Shown here: positions 12,123-22,620 of the stretch, piece after piece
Numbering within the stretch: the first letter of the stretch is position 1
Layout: each line of letters starts with the position of its first letter
Assembly (NCBI RefSeq): GCF_026745355.1
Contig: NC_079209.1
Span: 7,790,984 to 7,854,983 of the forward strand
Reading direction: 5' to 3'
DNA length: 64,000 nt
Source: Beta vulgaris subsp. vulgaris
Taxonomy: Eukaryota; Streptophyta; Magnoliopsida; Caryophyllales; Amaranthaceae
Translations under genes and position numbers: made by a program
Notes under the pieces: model-generated
Database searches by the model: none
Seen by the model: the letters and a program-made list of their open reading frames with translations, nothing else
Told to the model about the DNA's origin: nothing

Positions 12123-12407
12123 GATGGCATCCTCAACAACTCACCCCTCTTCTCTCTCAATCCTTCGTCTAACAAACCATCCATTTTCAAATTAACCCCT
12201 CCTTCCATACTCTCTCTACTCATCTTCTCGTTCTACCAAAACCCTACACTTTCTCTCTTCTCCACGCCACCTTCTTCTCCACCGTATTTCTCAGCTCGAG
12301 CTGATTCTTCTTTATCCGACAATGGCGTACACTTCGATTTTGACCTCTTCACCATTGGTGCTGGAAGTTGTGGTGTTAGAGCGTCGCATTTTGCTTCGAA
12401 TTTCACC
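12123..12407 (+). pseudogene. plastid glutathione reductase exon 1 fragment
   Basis: The frame starting at 12123 reads through a Ser/Thr/Pro-rich stretch like a chloroplast transit peptide into [20 protein letters not shown] and RASHFASNF, which I recognise as the start of the FAD-binding domain of plastidic glutathione reductase. The family has GAGSGGVRA; here one glycine of the dinucleotide-binding loop is cysteine. The only ATG in place (12124) is in another frame, and the matching frame has an upstream stop at 12114, so a frameshift near the start has broken it. The match ends at a plausible splice donor (ACC then GTAATT at 12408), after which no further exon is seen. It is therefore an isolated first exon with some intron, a relic or transposon-captured piece. 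Confidence 0.75.
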
Positions 12408-12616
12408 GTAATTTTAGTTGATTGAGATTTAATTTGTTTTCATTGAGAAATTAAAGTTGATTATTGATGTTTTTTGTAGTTGTTTTGGTGATTGTGGTGT
12501 AGCTAGTAGTGTTTGGTGTTTTCAGATGATCGAGGATGATGGAGGTAGAATCAAGGGTCGAGGTGAGGGGAGAGAAAAGGATGATGATGAAGATGGTGGT
12601 GGTGGTATGGCATAAG

Positions 12617-12960
12617 AAGTAACCCTAATTTTAATAAAAATAACCCCTTATAATTACAAAAGTAACCCCTTATAATTATAAAAAGTTATTTACTGTAGAA
12701 GTAACTCTTTATAATTACAAAATGTAACCCATACTTTTAGTAAAAGTAACCCCTTCTCATTACAAAAAGTAATCCCCAATTTCAGTAAAGTAACCGCTTA
12801 GCATTCGAAAAAGTAACCCTTAGTTTCACTAAAAGTAACACCTAAAAATTAGAAGAAGAAAAAAACATAGATTCAACAAAAGTAACTCTTGTTATGAAAA
12901 GTAACCTTTCTGAAAACGGATTCAAAAGTAATTCCTGTTACGAAAAGTAACTCCTCTGAA
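12617..12960 (+). repeat. degenerate tandem array, AAAGTAACCCCTTATAATTAC type
   Basis: About fifteen imperfect units of roughly 21 bases built on AAAGTAACCCC or AAGTAACTCC with an AT-rich spacer. A related array with AAAGTTACCCT is found at about 26325-26610. No coding capacity. Confidence 0.8.
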
Positions 12961-13697
12961 AACGAATTACGCTTGGGCTTTTTTAGGGGACGCGGGCTTT
13001 ATTATAAAGCGTAGCTTGGGTCCTTTATTAGCTGGACACACCATTTGTTCAAGGTATGGCCTGCCTTATACAAAAGTTTGTGTTAACGAAAATATATTTC
13101 TATTAGCTATGTACTTATCGTTGTTGACTTGTATAGGAAAACATGGAATTTTGATGCAATGGAGAATTGGGGCAGTCTTGTATTAAAATTGGACCTTAAT
13201 CTACTAAAAAAATGCAAAAGGTAATTTTTCCATCTACAAATGATCAATTGCAAATTACGGTTAAAACTTAAAATGATCATCTAACTCACTCGTTAGTCAC
13301 CAAGGTGTCGAAATCTTGTTTGGATATTGGACCAAAATTCATTTCTATGTGCTAATAACAATTTTTCTGGACTCCTGTTTATACTGTGGTCCTGTTTGTG
13401 ACCCAATACAAGGGCTACTCTATTTTCAAGTAGTATATATTTGAATGGAACGGTACAGAGTGCACGACACTCTCTGCAAGAGCTGAAAAAGGACTTTGAA
13501 AAGTCTATATTCAGTTACTCACTAGTAATTACATGCCCATAAGGAACAAAAAAGACTCTGAATTGTCCAATACAAAACGTATAGAAAACGGCTCTCGCTC
13601 CCGTCAATTAAGCCATGCTTTTAGAGATTGATAAGTCGCTAATAGTTATTGTCATTTTAACAATTTATATATATAAATAGGGATTAATTTAACAAAA
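12961..13697. other. unassigned intergenic DNA
   Basis: No gene recognised. Up to 13050 the sequence continues from the tandem array; the rest is AT-rich with no terminal repeats I can pair. Confidence 0.45.
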
Positions 13698-13852
13698 GGG
13701 TAATTCTCATTAGTAGCCATGTATTTTTGAAAATTCTCATTGGTAGCCATGAACTTATTAAATTATGAAAAATAATCATTACCTTGGTTAACTTTTGCTT
13801 TAAGTTATTGTTTGCCACGCAAAACGAGTCATTTTCAGTTATTTTTTCCAAT

Positions 13853-14207
13853 TTATACTAATATATTAAAAGGCGTTCCTAAGAACGTATATGTGCCACG
13901 TGTCACCCTTCCTCATCCAATAACATTATATCCACGTCTTTTTCATATAGTAAAAAAAAAAGAATTGTTTACGTAAAGATTCGAACCCATAACCTCAAGA
14001 ATGAAAGTAAGAAATTCAACCATTACTCCACCATACCATTATTGATTTTGTAATCAAAATTAATGATGACATATGAATGGAAAACGTTTGAAATACATAT
14101 AATGAATAAGATGACTTTTTTTAAATGAGTATGAGAATACTTATTTAACTACTAATAAATTATAGCAAAGAGAAAATCCGGGGCATCGCCCAGGCCTAAA
14201 TACTAGT
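13853..14207 (+). mobile_element. non-autonomous Helitron
   Basis: The 5' end TATACTAATATATTAAAAGG is the terminus shared with the Helitrons at 34139-34667. The 3' end has a short GC hairpin (GGGC-ATC-GCCC at 14181-14191) followed by TAAATACTAGT and a T. The leading TC is mutated to TT. It holds a tRNA-like GATTCGAACCCATAACCTC stretch and no Rep/helicase gene. Confidence 0.7.
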
Positions 14208-14215
14208 TTAGACCT

Positions 14216-14530
14216 CAAAATATGTCCCATAAGGGTCAAAGTGATCCTCAAACCTCAATTGAACAATTTTATCGACACACAAATAGAGACATGTAAATTG
14301 AGGCATTTTGGTTCTTTTTTGCGAGTTACGACTTCAAAATTGTCTTTTAAGAGTCAGAATAACCCCCAAAACCTTAGTCGAGCGCATTATTAGCACGAAA
14401 GCCGAGACACGCAAATCAAGGCACATTTTGGTTTTTTTTTGCCAGTTTCGACTTCAAAATTGTCCTTTAAGAGCCAAAATGTTCCCCAAAACCCTAACCT
14501 AGTCATTTTTTCGGCACAAATGGCGACAAA
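14216..14530 (+). repeat. imperfect tandem repeat, about 120-bp unit
   Basis: Roughly three units containing CGACTTCAAAATTGTC, a CCCCAAAACC core and a CAAATCAAGGCA-like segment. They belong to the interior of the TIR element 13698-14697. Confidence 0.6.
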
Positions 14531-14699
14531 ATTTTCGAACACGAGGCATTATTTAACGGAAAGTTAATAGAAGAATGATTCATAAGGTTACATTTGCACC
14601 ATACGCAATAGTTTAGGGCCATTTTTGATAATTTAAAAAACTCATGGCTACCAATGAGAATTTTTAAAAAGTACATGGCTATCAATGAGAATTTCCCCC

Positions 14700-15180
14700 A
14701 ACAAAGATATGGGTTTAAAACACACAAATATGGGTTGATTTAACAATAATTAGGATTTCAAACACACAAACAGGGGTTCTTATCAAAACCAATTGTACTT
14801 TTTTGGAGACAAATTGAACGGGACACGCAAATAAATGTGACTTTTTACTTTATGGCATGTGTACTTTTTGACAAAAAGTAGATTTCGACCTTTTTTTACA
14901 TACATAAACAGGAATTAGTTTAACAAAAACACGAGTTTCAAACACACACAGGGGTTGATACAACAATAACATGGGTTTCAAATGCACAAACAAGGGTTCT
15001 TATCAATAACCAATTGTACTTTTTAAGAAAAAAGCTAAATGAGGCATGTAAATCAATACAACTTTTTGGTTTATAAAAGAGATCACATCTTACTTTTTGA
15101 CAAAAAAATAGCTTTTTTTATACTTTTGTTTGAACAAAAAGATAACTTTTTTTATATTAAAGAATTTGTTAGTGAGCAAG
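14700..15180 (+). repeat. diverged tandem duplication, about 200-bp unit
   Basis: GGGTTCTTATCAAAACCAATTGTAC near 14775 recurs as GGGTTCTTATCAATAACCAATTGTAC near 14993, each preceded by a TTTCAAACACAC-like stretch and followed by a related arm. The TIR element on the left appears to have inserted into this array, because GGATTAATTTAACAAAA occurs on its far side. Confidence 0.55.
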
Positions 15181-15540
15181 ATGCTCACTAACTATTAGTG
15201 TTTTATCATAACTCAAACTTTTAAGCGGATATACTCATATTTCTGTCTTATAATTAGTTTTACACCGTTTGTCTTATTCATCCATGACCTTCCTATCATG
15301 TTGACTCTAATTAGCAGCTTGGCAAAGTCTCAAAGAACCAACTTTAACTAAAACTTAACCTAATGATTGATCCCCAAAATTACTTTATATTCTATCAGTA
15401 ATATTACCTTTTGTGATAATGGTTTCTCGATCTAACTTCTACTCCTCTTCATTTCCTAATCAAATGGCTCTCTTTTTCTTACCTCTCATCTCCTCCTTAA
15501 GAAATGTGCATCTCTTCTCCTCCTTAAGAAAGGTGCACTA

Positions 15541-16006
15541 ACACAATTTTGAGTGCAGATATCCACGTGCAAGACAAACTCTGTTGTTTGGATCATTCAC
15601 TCAAGCAAGACATCACAAAAGTACAACTTACGAGCCAGAAGACAAGAAGCTCAGTTGAAAGGCGACGAGGATCAATTGGACAAGTTGTTCTCCCTGACCA
15701 AACCTATTTTTGGAAGAAAGTTTCGGAAAAAGATCAATAAAGGTGCCATCTCTCATGTTGGATCCAAACGAAAAAGCGATGCTCCAATCTCATCGGACCT
15801 CCCTTATCATGTTAGGAAAAAACATGTTCTTTTTGTATAATCTTGTTGTAGTGTTTGTACTTGTCAGTGTCTCGGACAAGTCACGGGATCTCAAGCTCTA
15901 GCAAATGTTGCTAGCAAAGCTGCAATGATCCCCTTATTGTCCTTAGGTTGTATTTCGAAATTTTAAGTAATATACATTTTCTCGATGTCAAAAAAAGAAA
16001 AGAAAA
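15541..16006 (+). mobile_element. 5'-truncated non-LTR retroposon with A-rich tail
   Basis: Flanked by GTGCACTA at 15533-15540 and 16007-16014. The right end is an A-rich tail (15990-16006), as expected for target-primed reverse transcription. It contains a 95-residue basic frame (15553-15840) rich in Lys/Arg and Ser that I do not recognise. The short duplication makes the boundaries likely but not certain. Confidence 0.5.
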
Positions 16007-16278
16007 GTGCACTACTACTCTACCATGTTGTATTATGTATGAAACAATATATAATTCATTTTTATTTAATTTGTTGTAGAAAAGAAATCCACATTTTTTT
16101 TATAAATTAAAGAGAAAAAGAATGAGACTGCAAAAGGTATGGTTAAATTTTATTGTAAACCCAAAAAAATATAACCCTCATCACATACTTTAATTGTGGA
16201 TGAAGCTAGATTTCTAGTTTTTACTTTTAAGTGTCCAAAAGTGAATAATGTGACATTTTTATTTTAGGAAAGTTTAGC

Positions 16279-16856
16279 TATGGCCGACAATGGGTCGAAC
16301 TGGCCGGTTGGGTTCAGATTTTACCCATTCACTTAAACGAGTTGAGATTTTCAATCCAACCTAACTTGTTTAGTTAAATGGGTTGGATTCTCAATCCAAC
16401 CCAACTTGATAAAATAAATAGGTTGACTTGGATCGATTCACTAACCCATTTAATAGCATTTTTAAATTTTTGTTAACGACAATCTGATTAGTAATTACTC
16501 GAGTACCTCACATTCTAAGAACGAACTTCGAAGTACAAAAAGTCCATACATAACAAGAAAACAAGTACAAATACAGATTACCTTTTTTATTCTTCATTTA
16601 ACTTGGAATTTTATTTGTTAGATGGAAAGATAACGGGTGAGTGGGTCTATCGAACCCAAACTTCACCAATATAAATAAACGGGTTAGATGGGTTGAATTC
16701 AGTTGAAAATTTCAACCTGACCCAACCCATTTGATTAAACGAATTAGATTGAATCGACCCATTCATTTAAATGGGTTGAAAATTTTGGCACAGCCCATTA
16801 TTATTGTGTTGGGTTCGAATTGGATTGAAAGATTGAGTCGATTTTTGCCAGCTTTA
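16279..16856. mobile_element. hAT-type MITE
   Basis: A perfect 8-bp target duplication AGTTTAGC (16271-16278 and 16857-16864) flanks a 578-bp element. Its ends are TATGGCCGACAATGGG and, on the minus strand, TAAAGCTGGCAAAAAT, an imperfect hAT terminal repeat. The interior is full of GGGTTGGATT/AACCCAACCC motifs able to pair over long distances. No transposase. Confidence 0.8.
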
Positions 16857-17089
16857 AGTTTAGCGCATATTTTTGAGACGCATGAAGTATACATTTACTA
16901 GTTTAGCTCAACAGGAAAACTGATGTGCTAGCTATTATTGAGTACCAAAACATAACTTACAAATATGATTAATGATTGCTTTTCGTATTATGTATTTTAT
17001 ACTCTTTATGTCCCATATCTATTGATACAATTTGACCATATGTTCTATTCACACAACCTACTTTGACCATATTTCTCTTCAGATATGTA

Positions 17090-17344
17090 TACTCCCTCCG
17101 TCCCTAAATAATAGAGTTCTCATTTCTTTTGGGCACAAGTATAATTAAGAAGAAATAATAAGTGAAACCTTAGTTGTATTCATGAATTGTTTATTGAGAA
17201 GAAATAATGTGGAGAAGTGGGTGATATAATAAAGTGCTAAATAAAATTTTAATTGGTGGATCCATATCAAAGAAGAAAATGAAAAATCTATTTCGGACGA
17301 ACATAAATGGAAAATGGGAAGCCTATTTAGGGACGAAGTGAATA
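17090..17344. mobile_element. Stowaway MITE (Tc1/mariner)
   Basis: CTCCCTCCGTCCCTAAATA at the left is mirrored by TATTTAGGGACGAAGTGAA at the right, flanked by TA on both sides. Length about 255 bp, non-coding. Confidence 0.9.
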
Positions 17345-17420
17345 TATATATATATATATATATAATATTATATATATATATATAATATATATATATAATT
17401 TATATATATATATATATATA
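17342..17420. repeat. (AT)n microsatellite
   Basis: Almost pure TA dinucleotides with a few TAAT interruptions, next to the Stowaway's right end. Confidence 0.9.
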
Positions 17421-18773
17421 AATGGAAATTTTTAAGTATATAGGATATGGTTGGATTTATCTCGATATAATTTTTGATGATATCAATGTTTTATAATATA
17501 TTGAAAGAGATATTAATTAAATTATATTATTGGTCAAAGTAATGCGTTGACATATATGATAGTTAAATTATATTGATTAATATTGGATGCAAGGAGTATG
17601 TAAGAAAAAATTACTTCATCATATGAAATTTTATTAAATCATTGTTGATGCATGTTTTCATATTATTAAATTTTAAAAAACCAAGTAATAATAAGTCATT
17701 AACGATATATGTGGTCAAATAGTGCATCTGAGATTACGCAGAGTGCAGTGAGACTAGTGAAATACTCACTCTGTTTTTTATCATTCTCACTTTTCTGTGC
17801 GCGTCTTTCAATGCATGTTTTTAAACTTAAACTTGTGTTTGGGCTCGGGCGATTTTCCGAACTTGATATGCATTTTTTTTCCATTCTCATTAAAATATAT
17901 TAAGGAAAACTCAACAATTAAAAGGTACACATATAATAACGTGGACACTTAAAGAATGATTAAAAGTTGGTTGAGATGGTAACTATGTCATGTATAAAAT
18001 CAAGAGGTCATGAGTTCATATCTTGTTGCAAGCTAATTTTACTTTTGTTAATTGACATGACTTATGTATACAATGGACAATTCTAGTGGAGTAACAAAGG
18101 TGCCACAAACAAGGCCTCACATGATTATGTTTTTTCTTATAAATTGAGAACATTTGAGGAAGATTCTTTCTAAGCATAACTAGTGTCAAAATTTCAAGTG
18201 AAAAAGATAAAAAAAGAAACAGAGGGAGTAATATTTGAAAACTTACTCCTTTTGGTATTTCTGTTATTTGTAATTGTTTTTTCACAATTTTCAATGCATA
18301 TGTATTTGATTAACTTTTTTTTCTTCTAAACTAGATAGAATTCAGTGGGAAAATTTTGGCTCTACCATAGATAAATTTCCAAGTTGAATTGACTATTCCA
18401 ATATATCAATCAATAGTCCAACAAATATTGAACAACAAAATAAACCAACGAAGTACGGTATAAAAAAGGGCCCAATGACTTTTACGTGGAAGTTCGACAA
18501 TCTAAAGAAAAACTAACAATCTATGATGGAAATCAAAGATGTTTAATAATGATGTATAAAACTATTCAAAGATCTCTTAAAATTTTCACTTTATTTTATC
18601 TTAACCTGGGATATATTTTAGAGGTAAGATGAAAATCTCTTTTAAATGGGGGAGAGGGAGGGGGGAGGGGTTTGGAGATTCGTCTTTACAAGAAGAATAA
18701 GGATCAAACCCATGTCATAAGAGTAGAAGAAGTGTTTTCAACTAATTAAATCAATCTTGATATCTACCATAAT
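17421..18773. other. unassigned intergenic DNA
   Basis: AT-rich. The segment 17955-18050 has a TGGTAACTATG...GTCATGAGTTCATATC stretch resembling the A and B boxes of a decayed SINE. 18640-18670 is a G-rich run. No gene was recognised. Confidence 0.4.
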
Positions 18774-18788
18774 AGTATACTAGTAGAT

Positions 18789-18917
18789 TTTTTTTTTGAT
18801 CCATATGAGCCACGAAGGCGGTACAAAGTACAAAGAAGGGGAGGGGGGATTCGAACCTGTGACCTATCGTTCACAGCACCTCAATCTTAACCACTAGGCC
18901 AAGACATCCTTGGTAGT
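18789..18917 (-). mobile_element. tRNA-derived SINE
   Basis: Read on the minus strand it has an A box (TGGCCTAGTGGTTAAG) and a B box (GGTTCGAATCC), then a GC-rich body and a terminal A run (18789-18796 as T on the plus strand). It is flanked by a 15-bp target duplication with one mismatch, AGTATACTAGTAGAT (18774-18788) and AGTATACTTGTAGAT (18918-18932). About 129 bp, normal for plant SINEs. Confidence 0.88.
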
Positions 18918-18974
18918 AGTATACTTGTAGATGATAAGGCAACGTGCACTAGCAAGTAGCCTAATTCAATTACC

Positions 18975-19250
18975 AAGGACCTTTGGGTCTAATGGTACGA
19001 CTTCCTATCTCTCACACGGAAGACCAATGTTCAAACCTTGGTGGAAGCAAAAATTTCAAATATTGTTGGGGAGGGGGTTTGGGGCTTGTTGGGCCTCTGG
19101 ATGAGTGGCCTTGTGCAAGGGCAGCCTAGAAAAAATTCATCTTACCACAAGTTTCCAAAAGAGGAAAAAAATAGCAAAATTTCATTTGAAGTGTGCATGC
19201 CTATTATGACCCCAACCCTTAGAAATGTGCAGTGAAAGAATTAGGATTTT
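18975..19250 (+). mobile_element. SINE-like fragment
   Basis: GGGTCTAATGGTACGACTTC and AATGTTCAAACCTTGG resemble the A and B boxes of a tRNA-derived SINE, and a T-rich stretch ends it near 19247. No clear target duplication was found. A 65-residue frame inside is not a gene. Confidence 0.4.
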
Positions 19251-20514
19251 TTTTGTTAAGGAGGTCATGTCTGTATTTTAACTTTAAACACTATTTACAC
19301 ATTGTACTTAATCTTAATGTATATTTTTAAAAAATAAAAATAATCATATATAATTAAAGATATTAATAGTCACATATATGGATCGACAAATATGCCCAAT
19401 CAATATGTACGTTTAATAATATACTCCCTATTCATAAAGAAAAATATTATTATGTGTGATCTTGTTATATTTGTTTCAATTTTTTTTTTTCAAAATATAA
19501 ACTTTTATTTATTTTTACCTATACCTTAAATAATTTTAATGTTCTAAATTTTGTGTTAGCAAACATGTAAAGAGAAAATGGTAGAACTAAAAAAAGTGGA
19601 GAAAGTGTATCATAGCATTTTAACATACACAATGATTATTAATGTATTCACTTTAAACGACTCCATCTGTTTCATCATATTAATCGATAAACTTTGACTT
19701 ACACATAAGTTTTAGAAGTATTTTTGATTTCTTATTTTATTTTAGATGATTGGTAGTGGGATATTGTAGTTAGCGGATTGTAGAGTTTTAAGTTTTTAAA
19801 CAATGAATATCAGCCAATAAAAGTGTGTTTTTAATTATTGTTTACAAATTACACCCTTCATATAGAGAGAAATAAATTAGTGAGACCTTTCTATTTTAGA
19901 AAGGAGGTTTGATAAATCTCTAAAATTAAATGTATCTAACATAAATTTTCATGTAAATATATTGTTTGTGTATTTAATAAATATTGTTTGTATATGTAAA
20001 ATATTGTTTGTGTTTCGTATAACATATAAAGGAAAACAACACAAATAATATTTTTACATACACAAACAATATTTTACATATACAAAATAATATTTATTAC
20101 ATAAAAGCTTGTATCTAACACATCTGTTTGTTATATGTTTATCATCTCTTCTTAAAAAGTGTATCAAATGAATGTGAAAGGACAAATATCAAATACTCAA
20201 AATGATCGGAGAGGCCATGGCCCACACTTGGTTTAGTGACTAGGGTGCACAATTCCGTAATGACGTGCACTGGACGGCCAACTGCATGGGCATGAGGTGA
20301 GGGCAAGCGCACTGACGTGTGACCTGGGGCACAACTAACCATGTTTGCCTTTGACAGTGGGCAGTATTAGCTCTCCCTTACCTGCTTCTTCATTTCTTCA
20401 TCACAAACTTCATTCCCAGTTTCATATATTATTAGTTGTTATATGCGCACTTACTACTCCAAAGTCCAAATCAAGTATCATAGGAGTATACAATATCCCT
20501 ATTATACCCAATGC
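19251..20514. other. intergenic DNA with a large AT-rich inverted repeat
   Basis: No gene recognised. Between about 19955 and 20105, units of ATATTGTTTGTGTAT and TAAATATTGTTTGTATATG face their complements, an imperfect palindrome of about 150 bp that may be a foldback element. 20210-20400 has somewhat higher GC but no readable domain. Confidence 0.4.
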
Positions 20515-20660
20515 CACATTAATATCAAAAGCAAGTGATAGTTTAGTGATATTGGCATTACTTTCGATCACATATATCCTAGGATCGAGTCTCACACCAT
20601 GCAGGGAGGAATCCCCCATACTTGTATGAGACTTTATCTTACCTTATAATAAAAATATCA
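20515..20660 (+). mobile_element. SINE-like fragment
   Basis: GATAGTTTAGTGATATTGGC resembles an A box and GGATCGAGTCTCACACC a B box, 33 bases apart, followed by a TTATCTTACC tail stretch. No target duplication was found. Confidence 0.4.
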
Positions 20661-21473
20661 CATTAATATACAAAGTCAAACGAGCTACATAAACGACCCA
20701 TTTAATAGGTGGTATAAAAGGGCAGACACTAAAAATAATGAATTTGTTGTAGTATGGTTTTGTATTAAAAACCTGATGGGATAGTCAGTGTAACTGATAG
20801 GTAATTTTCCTTACAAATTACATATTTCTTATGTTTTGAAATAATTGATAAACTTTTTCGACTATAATTCACTTATTTAGTATTTCAATTATTTCAGAAT
20901 AGAGGAAGTATAATTTTATCAGTAGTGTGTTTATCCCTCAAATTCTCTTCTAGTTTAGACAATATGCCGTATCAGTTATTCACTAACTTTTAATTGTTCA
21001 GATTTACACAAGTTTTGCTCTAGTTTTGTAGTTGATCCCTCAGACTTGTGAAAAACAAGTTGGATACCATTAATACTTACGTGTCACAATTTAATTAAAC
21101 AAGAAAAATAATTGTTAGTTTTGGACACATTATTACTTTTTTTTAAAAGTAAGATGGACTCACTTGAGCGGGACAAGAGGAATGACTCAAATGAGTCCCA
21201 CAAAGTATGATCCCCAGACCTCATGAAACAAGGTGTGAAAGTGTTACTGCTACTCCACAACCTCAACCTGGACACATTGTTGCATAAGACGCGCAAATCT
21301 GAACAAAATCTCTTGCTATAACGGCCTCTTCTATTATTCGGCATAAAAGAACTGAACTAAACTGAACTAATTGCCACTGAACTAGACTGAATTGAACTGA
21401 ATTGAATTAAATTATAACCAATAATAATGATACTAATTTTGCTATCATTAATTAATAAATATAAATTAATAAA
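20661..21473. other. unassigned intergenic DNA
   Basis: No gene recognised. 21345-21420 is a degenerate ACTGAACTAA/ACTGAATTGA repeat that also occurs around the retroposon at 26899-27491. Confidence 0.4.
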
Positions 21474-21690
21474 TAATATAATATAATATAATATAATATA
21501 ATATAATATAATATAATATAATATAATATAATATAATATAATATAATATAATATAATATATATATAATATAATAATATATAAATATATAATATAATATAA
21601 TATATAATAAATATAATATAATATAATATAATATAATATAATATAATATAATATAATATAATATAATATAATATAATATAATATAATATA
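21474..21690. repeat. (ATAAT)n pentanucleotide microsatellite
   Basis: About 217 bp of AATAT/ATAAT units with an AT-only interruption near 21560-21612. It gives a spurious Tyr/Ile/Leu frame on the minus strand. A Mutator-like terminus begins at its right edge. Confidence 0.95.
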
Positions 21691-21952
21691 GGGTTTTTTC
21701 ACAAGGTACCCATGTACTTTATCAAAATTCATGGGGTACCCCTAATTTTTAAAAAAGGCACTAGGTACTCGTAAGGTTTGTAAACAATGTACAAAATGCC
21801 ATGAATGAGGAACGACGTCAGAGGATCGTTAACCCTGATCTTTAATGCACGCAATACCCCTGAGGTTTTACTAATATGTTTAAAATTTGATAACAGCTAG
21901 TTTTTTTTTTAATTGAATTACTTTTTTTGGTCGTTGCAATACTTGGGATTGC

Positions 21953-21960
21953 TATAAAAG
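21953..21960 (+). promoter_or_regulatory. TATA box of the GRF gene
   Basis: TATAAAAG in the context TTGCTATAAAAGCAG, 65 bases before the first ATG at 22025, a normal plant spacing. Confidence 0.5.
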
Positions 21961-22024
21961 CAGTCCTACTCCAGGTATCTTGCTCTCTCCTCATCCAAAT
22001 TAAAGTTTGAATCCTACTCCAATT

Positions 22025-22375
22025 ATGCTAATGAGCTCGCAATCTCACACTTCTAGTTACTTAGAATCCTCAAACATTAGAGTTTCTAATAGAACTTGCA
22101 AATGTAGGGAAAAATCCGCAATTTGGAGCTTGAATTCCTCAACGAATCCACAAAGATTGTACTACAAGTACGATGATTGCAACACGTTTAGGTGGTGTGT
22201 TGGAATGATTGACCATAACTCCAATGTGAGACAAGAAGAGGAAGATGAGGCAAGTAATGTGAACTTGAAGGAGGAAATGAAGCTACTCAAGAAGAGAATC
22301 AAACAACAACAAAAAATGATACAAGGAGCAATAAAAATAGGTGTATTTATGTTTGTTTTACTTTTTTTTTTGTAA
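22025..22375 (+). CDS. small GRF-type zinc-finger protein carried by the MULE
   Basis: A 116-residue protein from the first ATG at 22025. A Ser-rich N-terminus is followed by a GRF-type zinc finger (C-x-C near residues 25-27, NPQRLYYKYDDC, then FRWC), then an acidic and lysine-rich coiled-coil (EEMKLLKKRIKQQQKMIQ) and a C-terminal hydrophobic stretch that could anchor it in a membrane. This layout matches the plant family annotated as At4g04775-like, whose role is unknown; GRF fingers generally bind nucleic acid. It has a TATA box and an intact frame, while the neighbouring transposase is broken. Carriage inside a MULE suggests a captured host gene or an element accessory gene. Confidence 0.7.
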   Translation: MLMSSQSHTSSYLESSNIRVSNRTCKCREKSAIWSLNSSTNPQRLYYKYDDCNTFRWCVGMIDHNSNVRQEEEDEASNVNLKEEMKLLKKRIKQQQKMIQGAIKIGVFMFVLLFFL

Positions 22376-22620
22376 TGAACAAATGAAGCAAGAATTGTAA
22401 TGTAGCACCAAATTTGTAACAAATAGCATTCCATATACAATAATATTAGCAGCTTTATAAAAACGACCCCAATAATTAAGCTTATAAGTAACTTCACAAA
22501 AAAGATGACCATATTGTTTGCACTTTATCATGTTTCATCCAAAAAATATTGTTTATCCTAATTTGTGCCCAAAAAAAAAGTTTGCTTCTGTACCAAAAAA
22601 AAAATTAGTTCCCTAGTTTC

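Larger units (their letters stand above)
13698..14697. mobile_element. Mutator-type TIR element, about 1 kb
   Basis: The left end GGGTAATTCTCATTAGTAGC is the inverted complement of the right end (GGGAAATTCTCATTGATAGC on the minus strand). Similarity continues for about 85 bp, including a second copy of TTCTCATTGGTAGCCATG in each arm. Flanking 9-mers TTAACAAAA and CCAACAAAG agree at six of nine positions, a decayed 9-bp target duplication. No transposase is present. A Helitron lies inside, so this is the older insertion. Confidence 0.7.

Noticed and set aside
15553..15840. 95-residue basic frame as a host gene
   Set aside because: It lies within a likely A-tailed retroposon with flanking duplicates and no recognisable domain.
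21466..21732. Tyr/Ile/Leu-rich open frame on the minus strand
   Set aside because: It is only the translation of the ATAAT microsatellite.
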